Assembly: GCF_020567705.1 (NCBI RefSeq)
Contig: NZ_JAJDJU010000014.1
Coordinates: forward strand, 1-64,000
Direction: 5' to 3'
Source of the DNA: Acidocella sp. KAb 2-4
Lineage (GTDB): Bacteria; Pseudomonadota; Alphaproteobacteria; Acetobacterales; Acetobacteraceae
DNA length: 64,000 nt
Shown: positions 30,134 through 38,676 of the stretch, in pieces
How positions within the stretch are numbered: position 1 is the stretch's first letter
How the letters are laid out: every line of letters starts with the position of its first letter
Translations under genes and position numbers: made by a program
The notes under the pieces: model-generated
What the model was told of the DNA's origin: nothing
What the model saw: only the letters and a program-made list of their open reading frames with translations
Database searches by the model: none

Positions 30134-30376
30134 TCAAAGGCCGCTATCACGGAGCGGGGAGGGGTTGCGCGGCGGCAGATCGCCCGCATCGAGAGGTGCC
30201 GCCATCAGCAATTGGCCGAAGGAAGGCACATGCGAGAGCCGCTGCCATTCCGCGAAGCTCAATACCACTGCCTCGGGCTTGCCGTGGCGGGTAATGATGG
30301 CGGGTTCGCCGCGCACGGCATCGTCAACCACGGCAGACAAGCTGGCCTTGGCGTCGCGAAGTTGGATTTCCCGCAT
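30134..30376 (-). CDS. vapB: Phd/YefM-type antitoxin (second module)
   Basis: An 80-residue antitoxin with the Phd fold: MREIQLRDAKASLSAVVDDAV, then EPAIITRHGKPEAVVLS. CGGAGG lies before the ATG at 30376. It is upstream of its toxin, with the normal order for autoregulation. The open frame continues upstream to 30577 without similarity. Confidence 0.86.
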   Translation of the reverse strand: MREIQLRDAKASLSAVVDDAVRGEPAIITRHGKPEAVVLSFAEWQRLSHVPSFGQLLMAAPLDAGDLPPRNPSPLRDSGL

Positions 30377-30494
30377 GGCGGCCTCCGGGTGGTGGGGTGA
30401 ACTACAGTAGTCATATTTAGGCCGGAGGGCTGGGGATGGCAAGGAGAAAGCACTTGGCTGCGGTTCGTTCGGCGGGTGGGGGCGGAGTTGGCGT

Positions 30495-31199
30495 CTATTG
30501 AGCAAGCGCTGAGGGGCCCGCTGGTGAAATGGGATCGGTCCAGACCGGCAGCATGCAGTAATGCCGGCCGCTGGCATCCTGTTGGAGGTTCTTGCGGCAC
30601 ACCGCCATGGCGCTGGCGCCGTTATTGTCCTGCATCAGCTGCCCCCACGCGATGGCCTCCGATGGTCCGGCCTTCATGGCGGCTGTGATCAGGTTAGACG
30701 CAACCTCGCCCTGGAAACGCCCGGCATTGAGCCCGGCGGCGTAGGTGAAGATACTGGGCACCAGGCTAATCGCCAGCACCGCGGCGCACCAGGCGGCGAT
30801 GGTTTTGTACTTCACTGTCTTTGCCTGCTGCCGTACGGCGTAATTGATCGTTCCGGCGAGTTTGGGCGTCAGCTGCTCGACGATACCAGCCTGTTTGGTC
30901 TGGAGCGTTGCCTCGGTCTGCTGGATGGCAAGCTGCGTCTTCTTGATTGTGTCGTGATATTCACGGTCGAGCCGGTCGCTGGCATCGTGGAAATACCGCA
31001 CGGCCTGGTTATGCAGCCGCCATTGCAGGCGCAGCGAGGAGGACAAAGCCTTGATGAGCGGCAGCACGGGGTCGTTTTTAAGCCCGGTGACCTGGATGGC
31101 GCGCTCCAGCTCGTCTTGCATCTGGGCGATATCCCGACCGAGTATCTCGCTGTATCGGCGCAGGTCGAGATCGTCCTTGGGCTCATTTACGGCAGCCAT
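30495..31199 (-). CDS. Hypothetical membrane protein in the ParA-like operon
   Basis: A 234-residue protein I do not recognise. Residues about 1-140 are charged and helical, with probable coiled coil (DREYHDTIKKTQLAIQQTEATLQTKQ). One membrane segment follows near 150-175 (AAWCAAVLAISLVPSIFTYAAG), and then a short C-terminal part with two cysteines. The layout resembles plasmid mobilisation or TraK/MbeB-type accessory proteins, but this is only a resemblance. The ATG at 31199 overlaps the upstream ATPase gene by 13 bases, implying co-translation. Confidence 0.6.
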   Translation of the reverse strand: MAAVNEPKDDLDLRRYSEILGRDIAQMQDELERAIQVTGLKNDPVLPLIKALSSSLRLQWRLHNQAVRYFHDASDRLDREYHDTIKKTQLAIQQTEATLQTKQAGIVEQLTPKLAGTINYAVRQQAKTVKYKTIAAWCAAVLAISLVPSIFTYAAGLNAGRFQGEVASNLITAAMKAGPSEAIAWGQLMQDNNGASAMAVCRKNLQQDASGRHYCMLPVWTDPISPAGPSALAQ

Positions 31200-32122
31200 G
31201 AGCTGACTCCCGCAAAATTGGCGTCCATCGCTTCCAGCCATAGCCTGACCCGGGCGCGGTCGAACGGACCAAGCGGTGTGTCGGCCCGGCCATTCTTGCC
31301 CGCGACGGCGTCATTGAATTTCAGCCGGCGGATTTCCACGGGCTGGGCCGCCACGAGCCTTGGCATGAACACCGGCACAGCACCTTCATTGATGGCACGA
31401 CGGACAGCGCTGTGGCGCAGAATGCGCGCGAAGGCCATGTCGCGCGTCTCACCGACATCCACCATGGCTTCGTTCAGGATGATGGCGGAGGCGGTTGGCT
31501 TGAAGCCCAACCCTTGCAAGGTGGCGAGTGGCGACAAATCCTCTTCCTGCGGCCCGACCGTATGGAACAGTACGACCGCGAAGCCCTGCGCCTCAAACAG
31601 CGCGACCAGATCGGGTAGCTCGACGGCGAGGCGGCGCAACGTGGTGTCGCCTCCGCCAAGGTCGATCAGCGCCGATATTTTCTGGGTCAGGCTGTGCTGC
31701 AGTAATCGATCCAGCCATTTCAGGGACATTGCGGGGTCGATGGTTTCCGGCGGGCGCGCCACTTTGTCGATATAACGGGAGAAGGTGTCGTTCGTAGTGT
31801 CCAGATCCGCCATTAGCAAAGGCGTGCCGTTCAGCAGGGTTTTCTCCGCCAGCCAGCGTATGCCGGTGGTTTTGCCGGTCTTGCCCCGCCCCACCCAGAA
31901 AATGATTTTGTGCCGCCCGCTTAAATCCATGCCTGTCAGGGGCGCCGGGCCGGGCAAAGCCATTGCCTGACCGGCGGCGCTGACCAGTTCCATCTCCGGG
32001 CCGGTATCTTCGTCCTGCCCAAAATTGAATATTGATGTCGGGGTGGCAGGAGAGGGCGGCCGGCCGGAGGTTGGATTTGGAAACCGTAGTAATTCCGGCG
32101 TGTTGTCTTTCTGTTCAGGCAT
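31187..32122 (-). CDS. ParA/MinD-like P-loop ATPase
   Basis: A 311-residue protein with a Walker A box GRGKTGKTT (78-86). This is the deviant lysine form K-x-x-G-K-T-T of the ParA/MinD class, followed by LLMADLDTTN as the Walker A' region. A proline-rich N-terminal extension of about 65 residues is unusual. It could drive partition or position the element or transfer machinery. It is the middle gene of a three-gene minus-strand operon downstream of the 12-bp repeats, with a clear GGAG site. Confidence 0.72.
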   Translation of the reverse strand: MPEQKDNTPELLRFPNPTSGRPPSPATPTSIFNFGQDEDTGPEMELVSAAGQAMALPGPAPLTGMDLSGRHKIIFWVGRGKTGKTTGIRWLAEKTLLNGTPLLMADLDTTNDTFSRYIDKVARPPETIDPAMSLKWLDRLLQHSLTQKISALIDLGGGDTTLRRLAVELPDLVALFEAQGFAVVLFHTVGPQEEDLSPLATLQGLGFKPTASAIILNEAMVDVGETRDMAFARILRHSAVRRAINEGAVPVFMPRLVAAQPVEIRRLKFNDAVAGKNGRADTPLGPFDRARVRLWLEAMDANFAGVSSWLP

Positions 32123-32159
32123 TGTGGGGCTCCTTTTTAAAGAGGTCGATCAGCCTTGT

Positions 32160-32702
32160 TCAGGACGGCGGCTTTTTGCCGAGCAGGCGTTCCATGACTT
32201 CGTCGTAAGTGGGGGATGGCGGCCGGATGATGGGGGCGGCTGGCTCGTCGGAAGGCGGCGCGTCAGTTTCCGAGCGTCTGACCTCCCAATCGATAAAACG
32301 CGCTGGCTGAAATTCAGGCTCGCCCGCAACATCCGATGGATATGGCTCGATAAATTGTGCAGATACTGGCGGAGCGGGTGGCATCGGTGTTTGCGCCACT
32401 AACCCCTGCGAAGACATTGTCTGATTGCGGCGCCGATAGCCTTTCAATGGCAGACGTGCCCGGTAGGCTTCGCTCTGCAGCCAATCCGCCGTCCATGGTT
32501 TACCCGTGCGGTAGGTGATGCCTGCCATGGTCATGGCGCGCGCGATTGCTGCCCATGACCAGCCACTTTGCACCAGCGCCAGCAGCATTTCGGCGTGCAG
32601 GCGCAACCAGGGGCGGATGACATCACCTGATGACCATAGCGCAAGAAACTTCGCGGCCAGGGCGTTGATCTCATCATCGGAAGGGGTACGCTTGAGGGCC
32701 AT
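32160..32702 (-). CDS. Hypothetical protein with an N-terminal helical DNA-binding-like region
   Basis: About 180 residues. The N-terminal half reads WSWAAIARAMTMAGITYRTGKPWTADWLQSE, which looks like a helix-turn-helix as in small mobilisation or copy-control proteins. The C-terminal half is proline-rich and probably disordered. The start is uncertain: ATG at 32702, or TTG at 32765 with 21 more residues. It is first in the ParA-like operon and next to the iteron-like repeats, so it is a candidate for the repeat-binding partner. Confidence 0.55.
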   Translation of the reverse strand: MALKRTPSDDEINALAAKFLALWSSGDVIRPWLRLHAEMLLALVQSGWSWAAIARAMTMAGITYRTGKPWTADWLQSEAYRARLPLKGYRRRNQTMSSQGLVAQTPMPPAPPVSAQFIEPYPSDVAGEPEFQPARFIDWEVRRSETDAPPSDEPAAPIIRPPSPTYDEVMERLLGKKPPS

Positions 32703-32766
32703 GCGATGAACCAGCTTGGTGAAATTCAAAGCTTCACCTTGGCATTTTTGCTTCTGGAATTTCAAC

Positions 32767-32794
32767 TTCCGAATCGGAATCTTGACAAAGTCAA
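32767..32794. promoter_or_regulatory. Dyad site 2 and adjacent palindrome
   Basis: TTCCGAATCGGAA (32767-32779) is the same 13-base dyad as at 34080 read on the other strand; the two share 21 bases in all. It adjoins a second palindrome TTGAC-AAA-GTCAA (32782-32794), which contains a -35-like TTGACA. It sits directly upstream of the ParA-like operon. Confidence 0.5.
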
Positions 32795-32820
32795 ATTTGG
32801 TTCATCAGCCCAAAGCTGTG

Positions 32821-32904
32821 CTCATTCCTATGCTGATTCCTAATCTCAATCCTGAGTGCAATCCTAACCTCATCCCTATGCTTAATCCTGATCTCTAATC
32901 TCGT
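32821..32904. repeat. Six imperfect 12-bp tandem repeats (iteron-like)
   Basis: Consecutive 12-base units (CTCATTCCTATG, CTGATTCCTAAT, CTCAATCCTGAG, TGCAATCCTAAC, CTCATCCCTATG, CTTAATCCTGAT) are followed by a partial seventh. The core is ATCCTNAN. Placement upstream of the ParA-like operon suggests a centromere, iteron or operator array. An open frame reads through it as repeated N/I-P, but has no other gene features. Confidence 0.65.
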
Positions 32905-33165
32905 CTGTCTGATGTGGTATCAGGTTACGTTTCTACGACAGACCAAGGAATGCTAGCGCATTCGGTAGAGATGGAATCTTGAGGGTCACGCGGAGATATT
33001 TTCCGCAGCAATGACGTGGTGATGAACAACAACAGCAGTGCAACGCCCTGAACAGCCAACGGTCCATTCGCGCTTCCCGGATATTACCAATATTTCAATT
33101 TACGCAAACATTCGTAATGCGGTAGTGCAAAATGCGTTGTCTCCAAATCGACTGGGAGGCTTATA
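32905..33165. other. Upstream region of luxR
   Basis: No gene is seen. A weak dyad TTACG...CGTAA lies at 33100-33117. GGGAGG precedes the luxR start with good spacing. Confidence 0.35.
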
Positions 33166-33903
33166 ATGATTGCTAATAACGATGACTGCTACGCAGAGAT
33201 CGTCACGCAAATTGGCGAGGCCAAGAGCCTTGCCGCAATGCAAAAGATTGCTGGCGACATATGCAAGGTCTACAACCTGGCGAACATTGCCTATCATGCG
33301 CTCTATATTCCGGGTGCGAAGGTGTTCAATCCGATCCTACTGCTGACATATGATCCAGGCTGGATCGCACGATACAAGGACAACGACTACTTCAAAATCG
33401 ATCCGGTGGTTGTGAGTGGCACGAAGAGCTTTTTGCCCCTGGATTGGGTAAATCTCGACCGCGAGAGCGCAGTTGCACGTGGCTTTTTCGCCGAAGCTGA
33501 CCGGTATGATGTCGGCAGACAAGGAATAACTTTGCCTGTACGAGGGGCAGCCGGAGAACGCGCCTTGTTCACAATCACCTCCAATATGTCGATGAGAGAA
33601 TGGGACAAGCGCCGGATTGGCTACATGAAAGAGTTCCAGATGATCGCGCATTATATGCATGATCGAATTGTGGATTTATCTGGCTATCGAGATGCCAAGC
33701 CAAAACCATTGTTATCGGCACGTGAAATGACATGCCTTGAGTTTGCAGCGCAGGGCGCAGCGGTAAAGCAGATCGCAGGTAAGTTAAAAATTACTGACCG
33801 GGCCGTTCGTCTATTTTTGAGTTCTGCTTGCGCTAAGCTTGATTGTGCTACGATACACCAGGTAGTTGCCAAGACCATCACACTTGAGATGCTGCGCCCG
33901 TAA
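33166..33903 (+). CDS. luxR: LuxR-type quorum-sensing regulator
   Basis: A 245-residue protein with an autoinducer-binding domain and a C-terminal LuxR helix-turn-helix. The acyl-homoserine-lactone pocket residues are present: W66, Y70, D79, P80, W94 and G120, matching W57, Y61, D70, P71, W85 and G113 of TraR. The HTH (LLSAREMTCLEFAAQGAAVKQIAGKL) is somewhat divergent in its recognition helix (RAVRLFLSSACAKL). GGGAGG precedes the ATG. It likely reads the signal made by the adjacent LuxI and controls transfer genes. Confidence 0.92.
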   Translation: MIANNDDCYAEIVTQIGEAKSLAAMQKIAGDICKVYNLANIAYHALYIPGAKVFNPILLLTYDPGWIARYKDNDYFKIDPVVVSGTKSFLPLDWVNLDRESAVARGFFAEADRYDVGRQGITLPVRGAAGERALFTITSNMSMREWDKRRIGYMKEFQMIAHYMHDRIVDLSGYRDAKPKPLLSAREMTCLEFAAQGAAVKQIAGKLKITDRAVRLFLSSACAKLDCATIHQVVAKTITLEMLRP

Positions 33904-34079
33904 ATTTAAGTCGGCGGCTGCCACCCGACGAAAACCCGTCCCGTCAAATCCTCAATCGGTTGAAAGCATGCCCTGGCACGTCTCGTGACCGGGGTGATTT
34001 ACATTGTCCAGCGCGTAACTCGCCGGCCAAATTTAGATAAAATTTCGATGAAATGCGTGATTGATTGCTCGTGTCAAGA

Positions 34080-34092
34080 TTCCGATTCGGAA
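34080..34092. promoter_or_regulatory. Dyad site 3 (TTCCGATTCGGAA)
   Basis: A perfect 6-bp inverted repeat around one base, 131 bases before the luxI start. It shares 21 contiguous bases with site 2 in opposite orientation, which is far beyond chance. It could be the operator that controls the luxI-virB operon. Confidence 0.5.
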
Positions 34093-34135
34093 GATTGCAA
34101 GCTCGCTGATCTGGTTTGTAAAAATGAATCCACCG

Positions 34136-34171
34136 CGCCGGGGACGCTCAGCAAACTCCCCCCCCCCGGCG
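34136..34171 (+). promoter_or_regulatory. Hairpin with a ten-C tract upstream of luxI
   Basis: CGCCGGGG (34136-34143) pairs with CCCCGGCG (34164-34171). The 3' arm is the end of a run of ten C residues (34158-34167). The rest of the 320-base luxR-luxI gap has no gene. The tract lies about 56 bases before the start codon and may be prone to slippage. Confidence 0.5.
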
Positions 34172-34223
34172 GAAACCAGATTTCGGCAGTCAAAATATTT
34201 CAACGAACTCAAGCGGAGCAAAG

Positions 34224-34838
34224 ATGATCATAAATTTGAGCCGGGACGATAGGATCGAGCATCCGGCGTTATTTGACCAGATGTTTCAGTCCCGCGCAGC
34301 GGTCTTTCATGATCGCCTGGGTTGGGATGTCGTTGTTAAAGACGGTCGTGAAACGGATCGCTATGACGAGGAGGCGGATCCCGTCTATCTCCTCGCGGTT
34401 GATGGCGATCAGCGCGTGCACGGTTCGCTGCGGCTGCTTGCCACCACCGGGCCGACGATGCTGCAAGGCGAGTTTAAGCATTTCTTCGATGGTGACGTCG
34501 ACGTGGCGGCACCCACGATCTGGGAATGCACGCGATTTTGCGTGCCGCCTATTTTTGGCAGTTCCGCCCCGGATGTGGGTACAGTCTCCGCCGAATTACT
34601 GATCGGCTTGTGCGAGTTATGCCTGGCGTCGGGCATTGAGTTCGTCGTTGGTGTTTATGAAACGTCGATGACCCGCATCTATGCGCGGATCGGCTGGAGC
34701 CCGGAACCGCTGGCGCGCGCACGTCCAGAGATTGGGAACATAACCGCCGGTATCTGGGAGGCTACTCCGGCAGCGCTTTCATCCATGCGTCAACGCCTGT
34801 CCGTTCGGACGAGCGGACGCCGGGTTCTGGTGGCGTAG
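34224..34838 (+). CDS. luxI: LuxI-type acyl-homoserine-lactone synthase
   Basis: A 204-residue enzyme making an acyl-homoserine lactone from S-adenosylmethionine and an acyl carrier. All eight conserved residues fall at the classical positions: R24, F28, W34, D45, D48, R70, E101 and R104. The C-terminal, acyl-chain-selecting part cannot be read for chain length. Its TAG is directly followed by the virB1 ATG, so luxI appears to be the first gene of the mating-pore operon. Confidence 0.94.
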   Translation: MIINLSRDDRIEHPALFDQMFQSRAAVFHDRLGWDVVVKDGRETDRYDEEADPVYLLAVDGDQRVHGSLRLLATTGPTMLQGEFKHFFDGDVDVAAPTIWECTRFCVPPIFGSSAPDVGTVSAELLIGLCELCLASGIEFVVGVYETSMTRIYARIGWSPEPLARARPEIGNITAGIWEATPAALSSMRQRLSVRTSGRRVLVA

Positions 34839-35591
34839 ATGGCCATGCGGCGGGCCAACTTTCGGAGATATCGGCTCACCGGTATGCTGGTGTGCCTGAT
34901 CGCGGCAGGCCCGGCACCAGTCTTCGCTGCGACGTTATCGGATGCGGATTTTGCCGGTCTCGCGGCGCGTTGCGCGCCAGGGGTGCCGGTATGGGTTCTG
35001 CGCGGTGTTGCCCGCACGGAGAGCGATTTTCATCCATGGATGCTGCACGATAACAGTACCCATGCCAGTGCCAGCCCGGCGAGCTTCGCCGCCGCTGAGG
35101 CTCAGGCAGCCACTTGGATGGCCAGAGGGCATTCTGTCGATCTGGGCTTGATGCAAATCAACAGCGCCAACCTGCCCGCGTTGGGAATGACCATAGGCGC
35201 GGCGCTTGATCCTTGCTCGTCATTGGCGGGCGGTGCGGAAGTGCTGCGAGCCGCTTACGGCACAGGCCCGGTTCCCACCAGGCAGCAGGCAGCTTTGCTC
35301 ATGGCGTTGTCGATCTACAATACCGGCTCACCACTCAAAGGGATCATGAACGGCTATGCGAGGCGCGTAATGCGCCATGCTGATGAGGCGGCGACGGCCC
35401 TATCCGTTCCGCCGCTGCCGCCTGCCATCGCCCCAGACATGCCACCCTCCTGGGATGTATCGGCCACCGGCAGTTACGCGAGGACACATGGCGCGCCCTG
35501 GCTGGTGCCGCTCGGGCTGGATGCGACGGCGCTAAAAATTGCTCTGGCCGATGAGGCTGCTTCCCCACCCCAAACGATGAGGTCGCCATGA
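34839..35591 (+). CDS. virB1: VirB1-type lytic transglycosylase
   Basis: A 250-residue periplasmic enzyme that opens the peptidoglycan for the conjugation channel. A signal peptide ends at FAA near residue 31. The SLT domain follows with the catalytic glutamate in GVARTESDFHPW, then VDLGLMQIN and ALSIYNTGSP. The ATG touches the luxI stop, and the stop overlaps the virB2 ATG. Confidence 0.9.
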   Translation: MAMRRANFRRYRLTGMLVCLIAAGPAPVFAATLSDADFAGLAARCAPGVPVWVLRGVARTESDFHPWMLHDNSTHASASPASFAAAEAQAATWMARGHSVDLGLMQINSANLPALGMTIGAALDPCSSLAGGAEVLRAAYGTGPVPTRQQAALLMALSIYNTGSPLKGIMNGYARRVMRHADEAATALSVPPLPPAIAPDMPPSWDVSATGSYARTHGAPWLVPLGLDATALKIALADEAASPPQTMRSP

Positions 35592-35950
35592 TGGACATGA
35601 TCGCCCGGATGCTTCTTGCGCAGGCACGGATGTTTCGCCTGACCAGATTATGGCCCGTGGCTGCCCGAACGTGGCCCGTTACGCTGCTGGCGGTCATGCT
35701 TGGGCTTCCTGCGTTTGCCTACGCCCAGACTGTCTCAGGCGGGGCGAGCCCGCAGACGATGATCAATAATGTCTGCACCTTCATCCTGGGGCCGTTTGGT
35801 GAGACAATCGCCGTGCTCGGGATTATCGGCATCGGGTTTCTGTTCATGTTCGGCCGGGCGTCGCTCGGCGTGATCGCGGGCATCATCGGCGGCATCGTCA
35901 TCATGTTTGGCGCTTCCTATCTCGGCCAGACTTTGACCGGGGGCGGTTGA
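35588..35950 (+). CDS. virB2: VirB2-type pilin
   Basis: A 120-residue TrbC/VirB2 major pilin. A long signal sequence ends at AYAQ near residue 46, followed by two hydrophobic helices (ETIAVLGIIGIGFLFMFG and VIAGIIGGIVIMFGASYL) joined by a short positive turn. This is the form of the conjugative pilus subunit. Two ATGs (35588, 35591) are possible; the first overlaps the virB1 stop as ATGA. Confidence 0.88.
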   Translation: MMDMIARMLLAQARMFRLTRLWPVAARTWPVTLLAVMLGLPAFAYAQTVSGGASPQTMINNVCTFILGPFGETIAVLGIIGIGFLFMFGRASLGVIAGIIGGIVIMFGASYLGQTLTGGG

Positions 35951-35951
35951 G

Positions 35952-36287
35952 ATGGAGCCCCTTGAAGCTGACACGCTATATCTCGCGGCGACGAGGCCCG
36001 CGATGTTCATGGGCGTGCCACTTAGTCTGGGGGCGATGCTGCTCATGCTGGCCGGGCTGATCGTCGTGATTTTCAAGAACCCGCTTTATTTGGTGGTCAT
36101 GGCGCCGCTCTGGCTGGCGGCTCGGGAGTTGGTGGCGCGGGACTATAACGCCGTCGGTGTTGTGATGCTGTATCTGCGCACCGCAGGCCGGTCGGTGGAC
36201 AGCAAGAGATGGGGCGGGGCCTCGGTGTCACCTGCACCGGTTCCTGGCCGCGCTCGTTACCGGGGTATGCGCGATGTGGGGGGATAG
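35952..36287 (+). CDS. virB3: VirB3-type inner-membrane protein
   Basis: A 111-residue protein with the VirB3 N-terminal pattern (LYLAATRPAMFMGVPLS), followed by two adjacent membrane helices (about 22-60). VirB3 works with VirB4 in the inner-membrane complex. It ends 14 bases inside the virB4 gene. Confidence 0.86.
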   Translation: MEPLEADTLYLAATRPAMFMGVPLSLGAMLLMLAGLIVVIFKNPLYLVVMAPLWLAARELVARDYNAVGVVMLYLRTAGRSVDSKRWGGASVSPAPVPGRARYRGMRDVGG

Positions 36288-38664
36288 CGCCCGCGCGGAG
36301 CGCGCCGCCACGCAATATTTGCCCTATATCGGACATATCGGGCCGCAGACCGTGCTGCTGGAAAGCGGGGCGCTGCTGGCGATGGGGCATGTTGAGGGCC
36401 AGGCGTTCGAGCTGGCCGATCATGCGCTGCGCAATGCAAGACTGCGGCTACTGAACACGACCTACCGCAATCTCGCCGACGACAATGTCACCATCCATAC
36501 GCATCTCATCCGCCATGCCGATCTGGGGGCAGCACCCACCCGCTGCTTCAGCTCCGGCTTTGCCCACGCGCTGGACGCCGCATACCGCGACGAGGTGTTG
36601 GCGGGTCGGCTGTACCGGAACGATTATTTTATCAGCCTGCTGATCTCGCCGCGCAGCCCGCTTGGCTCGGGCATGGCCAGAAGGTGGGCGCGGCTTGGGC
36701 GTAACCCCCCGGAAGCAGCTGATGGGCTGGCGCGAGAGTTAGAGGACCAATGGCTTGTTTTGGCCAATGGGCTGGAAGGGTTCAGAGTCAGGCGACTTGG
36801 TGTGTATGAGCGGGATGGGATCGCCTTCTCGGAAATCGCCGAGGCGTTGCGCCTGATTATCACCGGCAGGCCGCTGCCGGTGCCGGTTGTTTCCGGGCAT
36901 CTGGGTGATTCGATTTACACTGATCGCGTTATTTGCGGGCGGCGGGGGATAGAGATCCGCGCGCCGGATAAGAGCTTGTTCGGGACGATATTCTCCTTTC
37001 GGGAGTATCCGGCAAAAACCCGGCCTGGGATTTTGAACACGCTGCTTTCGGTGCCGTTCCCCATCGTGCTGGCGCAATCCTTCGCCTTTGTTACCCGTGC
37101 CCAGGCGCAGGATAGGCTGTCTTTGAAATCCGCCCAGATGCTGGGCGCGCAGGACAAGGCGGTGAGCCAGATCGCCGGGTTGGAGGAAGCGGCGGATGCC
37201 CTGGCCTCCAATGAATTTGTTATGGGCGCGCATCACCTCTCGCTGGCGGTCTATGGAGATTCGCTGGCGGCGGTAGAGGAGCACGCGGGGCGGGCGCGCG
37301 GGCGGTTGGCCGATGCCGGGGCGGTGGTGGTCGAGGAGCGGCTGGGGCTGGAGGCGGCCTTTTGGTCGCAACTCCCGGGTAATCTGGAATGGCGCACGCG
37401 GCCCGGGGCAATCAATTCCCGCAATTTTGCTGGGCTGTCGAGCTTTGATAATTTCCCAGCAGGAGAAGAGCGCGGACATTGGGGTGCTGCTATCGCGCGC
37501 TTCCGCACGGATGGTGGCACAGCCTATGACTACGTGCCGCATGTTGCCGATGTTGCGATGACGATCATCTTCGGTCCCATAGGCTCGGGCAAGACCGCGC
37601 TGCTGATGTTCCTGTTGGCGATGTTCGAGCAGGCGATGGTGGAGGAAAATACCCCATCGGGCCGGGCTGGCTCGGTGGTGTTTTTCGATAAGGACCGGGG
37701 TGGGGAATTGCTGGTGCGCGCCACGGGCGGCACTTATCTGGAATTGCGCCGTGGTGAGGTGTCGGGGTTGGCACCGCTGCGTGGGCTGAAAGATACCGAA
37801 GCGGACCGGGATTTTCTGCGGGGTTGGCTGATCGCGTTAGTGCAAAGTGATGGCAAGGGCGGGCTAAATCCGGAGGAAGAGAAGCGCCTGGAGCGTGCGA
37901 TCGCCCGGCAGATGAGCATGCCGGAAAATCTGCGTTCGCTGGCTGGTTTGCGGGAATTTCTCGGTCATGCCGACCCGATGGGGCTGGGTCCTCGCCTCGA
38001 GAAATGGTGCCGGGGTAATGCGCTGGGCTGGGCGTTCGATGGGGAGCACGACGAGGTGCGGCTCGATGGCGCGATCACCGGCGTCGATATGACCCAACTG
38101 CTCGAACATGACGAGGTCTGCGCGCCGGCGGGGGCTTATCTGCTCTATCGTGTGACACAAATCCTCGATGGGCGGCGCGTCGTGCTGAGTATCGATGAAT
38201 TCCGCTTCTACCTTAAAAACCCGCAATTCGCGGCGGTGGTTGATAATCTTTTGTTGACGGTGCGCAAGAGCAATGGCGCGGTGTTTCTGGCGTTGCAGAT
38301 GCCCGAGCATATTCTGGAGAGCCCGCTGGGGCCGTCGATCGTGGCGCAATGTCAGACCAAGATCATGTTCCCGTCGCCGACGGCGGACCGCGCGGTTTAT
38401 ATTGACGGCCTCAAATGCACTGAAGGAGAATATCGCGCGGTGCGCGAAGAGATGGCGGTCGGTAAGCGCCGCTTCCTGCTCAAGCGCGAGCAAGCCAGCG
38501 TTATTTGTGAATTCGATCTCGGCCAGATGCGCGATTATGTCGCTATACTTTCCGGCCGGACGAATACCGTGCGCTTTGCAGAAAAACTGCGCCGCGAGCT
38601 GGGCGATGAGCCAGACAAATGGCTGTCGGAATTTTTGAGATCCTACCATGACGCCAAGGACTGA
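36274..38664 (+). CDS. virB4: VirB4-type ATPase
   Basis: A 796-residue ATPase energising pilus assembly and transfer. Walker A is GPIGSGKT (434-441) and Walker B LSIDEF (D641, E642). The N-terminal CagE/TrbE domain occupies the first 400 residues. The start at 36274 overlaps virB3, a common coupling in VirB operons. The full length matches the family. Confidence 0.94.
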   Translation: MWGDSARAERAATQYLPYIGHIGPQTVLLESGALLAMGHVEGQAFELADHALRNARLRLLNTTYRNLADDNVTIHTHLIRHADLGAAPTRCFSSGFAHALDAAYRDEVLAGRLYRNDYFISLLISPRSPLGSGMARRWARLGRNPPEAADGLARELEDQWLVLANGLEGFRVRRLGVYERDGIAFSEIAEALRLIITGRPLPVPVVSGHLGDSIYTDRVICGRRGIEIRAPDKSLFGTIFSFREYPAKTRPGILNTLLSVPFPIVLAQSFAFVTRAQAQDRLSLKSAQMLGAQDKAVSQIAGLEEAADALASNEFVMGAHHLSLAVYGDSLAAVEEHAGRARGRLADAGAVVVEERLGLEAAFWSQLPGNLEWRTRPGAINSRNFAGLSSFDNFPAGEERGHWGAAIARFRTDGGTAYDYVPHVADVAMTIIFGPIGSGKTALLMFLLAMFEQAMVEENTPSGRAGSVVFFDKDRGGELLVRATGGTYLELRRGEVSGLAPLRGLKDTEADRDFLRGWLIALVQSDGKGGLNPEEEKRLERAIARQMSMPENLRSLAGLREFLGHADPMGLGPRLEKWCRGNALGWAFDGEHDEVRLDGAITGVDMTQLLEHDEVCAPAGAYLLYRVTQILDGRRVVLSIDEFRFYLKNPQFAAVVDNLLLTVRKSNGAVFLALQMPEHILESPLGPSIVAQCQTKIMFPSPTADRAVYIDGLKCTEGEYRAVREEMAVGKRRFLLKREQASVICEFDLGQMRDYVAILSGRTNTVRFAEKLRRELGDEPDKWLSEFLRSYHDAKD

Positions 38665-38676
38665 CAGGAGGATGAA

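Noticed and set aside
32716-32898. Short frame encoding repeated N-P/I-P units
   Set aside because: The repeat peptide is simply the translation of the 12-bp tandem array. The first part has no start signal, so the array is better read as a DNA site.
32821-32904. Short CRISPR array
   Set aside because: The units are 12 bases, directly adjacent and imperfect, without spacers or cas genes nearby.
33970-33995. Possible lux box in the luxR-luxI gap
   Set aside because: The CCCTGGCACG...CGTGACCGGGG symmetry is imperfect and far from the luxI start, so it is not strong enough to call as a LuxR site.
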